DNA from: JANLSE01 sp038214135
GTDB lineage: Bacteria; Chloroflexota; Chloroflexia; Chloroflexales; Roseiflexaceae
Direction: 5' to 3'
NCBI GenBank assembly: GCA_038214135.1
Contig: JBBQSD010000232.1
Span: forward strand, 1 to 5,656
Length of the DNA: 5,656 nt
Shown here: positions 5,448-5,656 of the stretch, in pieces
Layout of the letters: each line of letters starts with the position of its first letter
Numbering within the stretch: position 1 is the stretch's first letter
Made by a program: the position numbers and the translations under genes
Notes under the pieces: model-generated
Database searches by the model: none
The model's input: the letters and a program-made list of their open reading frames with translations, nothing else
What the model was told of the DNA's origin: nothing

Positions 5448-5656
5448 GCGATTATCTTGCAAGTAAGTTTGGCTTGAACGGCCATGTGGCAATTGTGACG
5501 GGTGCAACCGGCGTTCTTGGTGGTGCCATCGCGCATGGGCTGGCCCGCGCTGGTGCATCGATTGGCATCCTTGGCCGCCGCCGCGATCGCGCCGAACAGG
5601 TCGCCGCCGAAATCATCGCTGCTGGTGGCGATGCCATGGCACTGCCAGCCGATGTG
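5444..5656 (+). CDS. Short-chain dehydrogenase/reductase (SDR), N-terminal part, cut by window end
   Basis: The first 71 codons are present and open to the window edge. The Rossmann nucleotide-binding motif TGATGVLG (T19-G26) follows the strand VAIVT. The second strand ends in LGRRRDRAE (43-51), whose arginines favour NADP(H). ADV at 69-71 matches the conserved acidic residue after strand three. The catalytic Ser-Tyr-Lys lies beyond the window. The ATG overlaps the upstream TGA, and GGAGG (5432-5436) sits seven bases before it inside the phosphodiesterase gene, so translation is probably coupled. The N-terminal KFGLNGHVAIVTG style recalls the D-mannonate/fructuronate-type SDRs, but that subfamily call is only a guess. 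Confidence 0.9.
   Translation, partial: MSDYLASKFGLNGHVAIVTGATGVLGGAIAHGLARAGASIGILGRRRDRAEQVAAEIIAAGGDAMALPADV

Overview
The window looks like ordinary chromosome from a free-living bacterium, with G+C roughly in the mid-to-high 50s percent (judged by eye). The protein families and the repeat-rich intergenic style recall filamentous Chloroflexota (Chloroflexales). That placement is an impression from memory, not a result; no rRNA or marker gene is present.

Layout: three genes lie on the minus strand, read right to left. They are a PrsW-type intramembrane metalloprotease (4333-3122), an M20-family amidohydrolase of the allantoate amidohydrolase / N-carbamoyl-amino-acid hydrolase type (3006-1798), and a cyclic amidohydrolase of the allantoinase/hydantoinase type (1501-104). 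Diverging from them on the plus strand is a translationally coupled pair: an alkaline-phosphatase-superfamily phosphodiesterase (4635-5447) and a short-chain dehydrogenase/reductase (5444 to the window edge, cut off). I see no tRNA, rRNA, CRISPR array, transposase or phage gene.

How the genes fit together: the two amidohydrolases would perform successive ring-opening and N-carbamoyl (ureido) hydrolysis steps, either allantoin to allantoate to ureidoglycolate or hydantoin to carbamoyl-amino acid to amino acid. The sequence alone does not decide between these. PrsW has no obvious link to that pathway. The phosphodiesterase and SDR share a 4-bp ATGA overlap and are probably co-transcribed, but their common substrate is unknown.

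The most distinctive content is non-coding. An ATCGGCT heptamer array of at least 17.7 copies runs into the 3' end of the allantoinase-like gene and supplies its last codons and its stop. Two other, different heptamer repeats sit directly at the 3' ends of the M20 and PrsW genes. The two larger gaps (1502-1797 and 4334-4634) are packed with inverted repeats, direct repeats and G/C-rich hairpin blocks. I found no convincing new multi-gene system; the repeat-at-stop-codon pattern is the best candidate for something worth following up.
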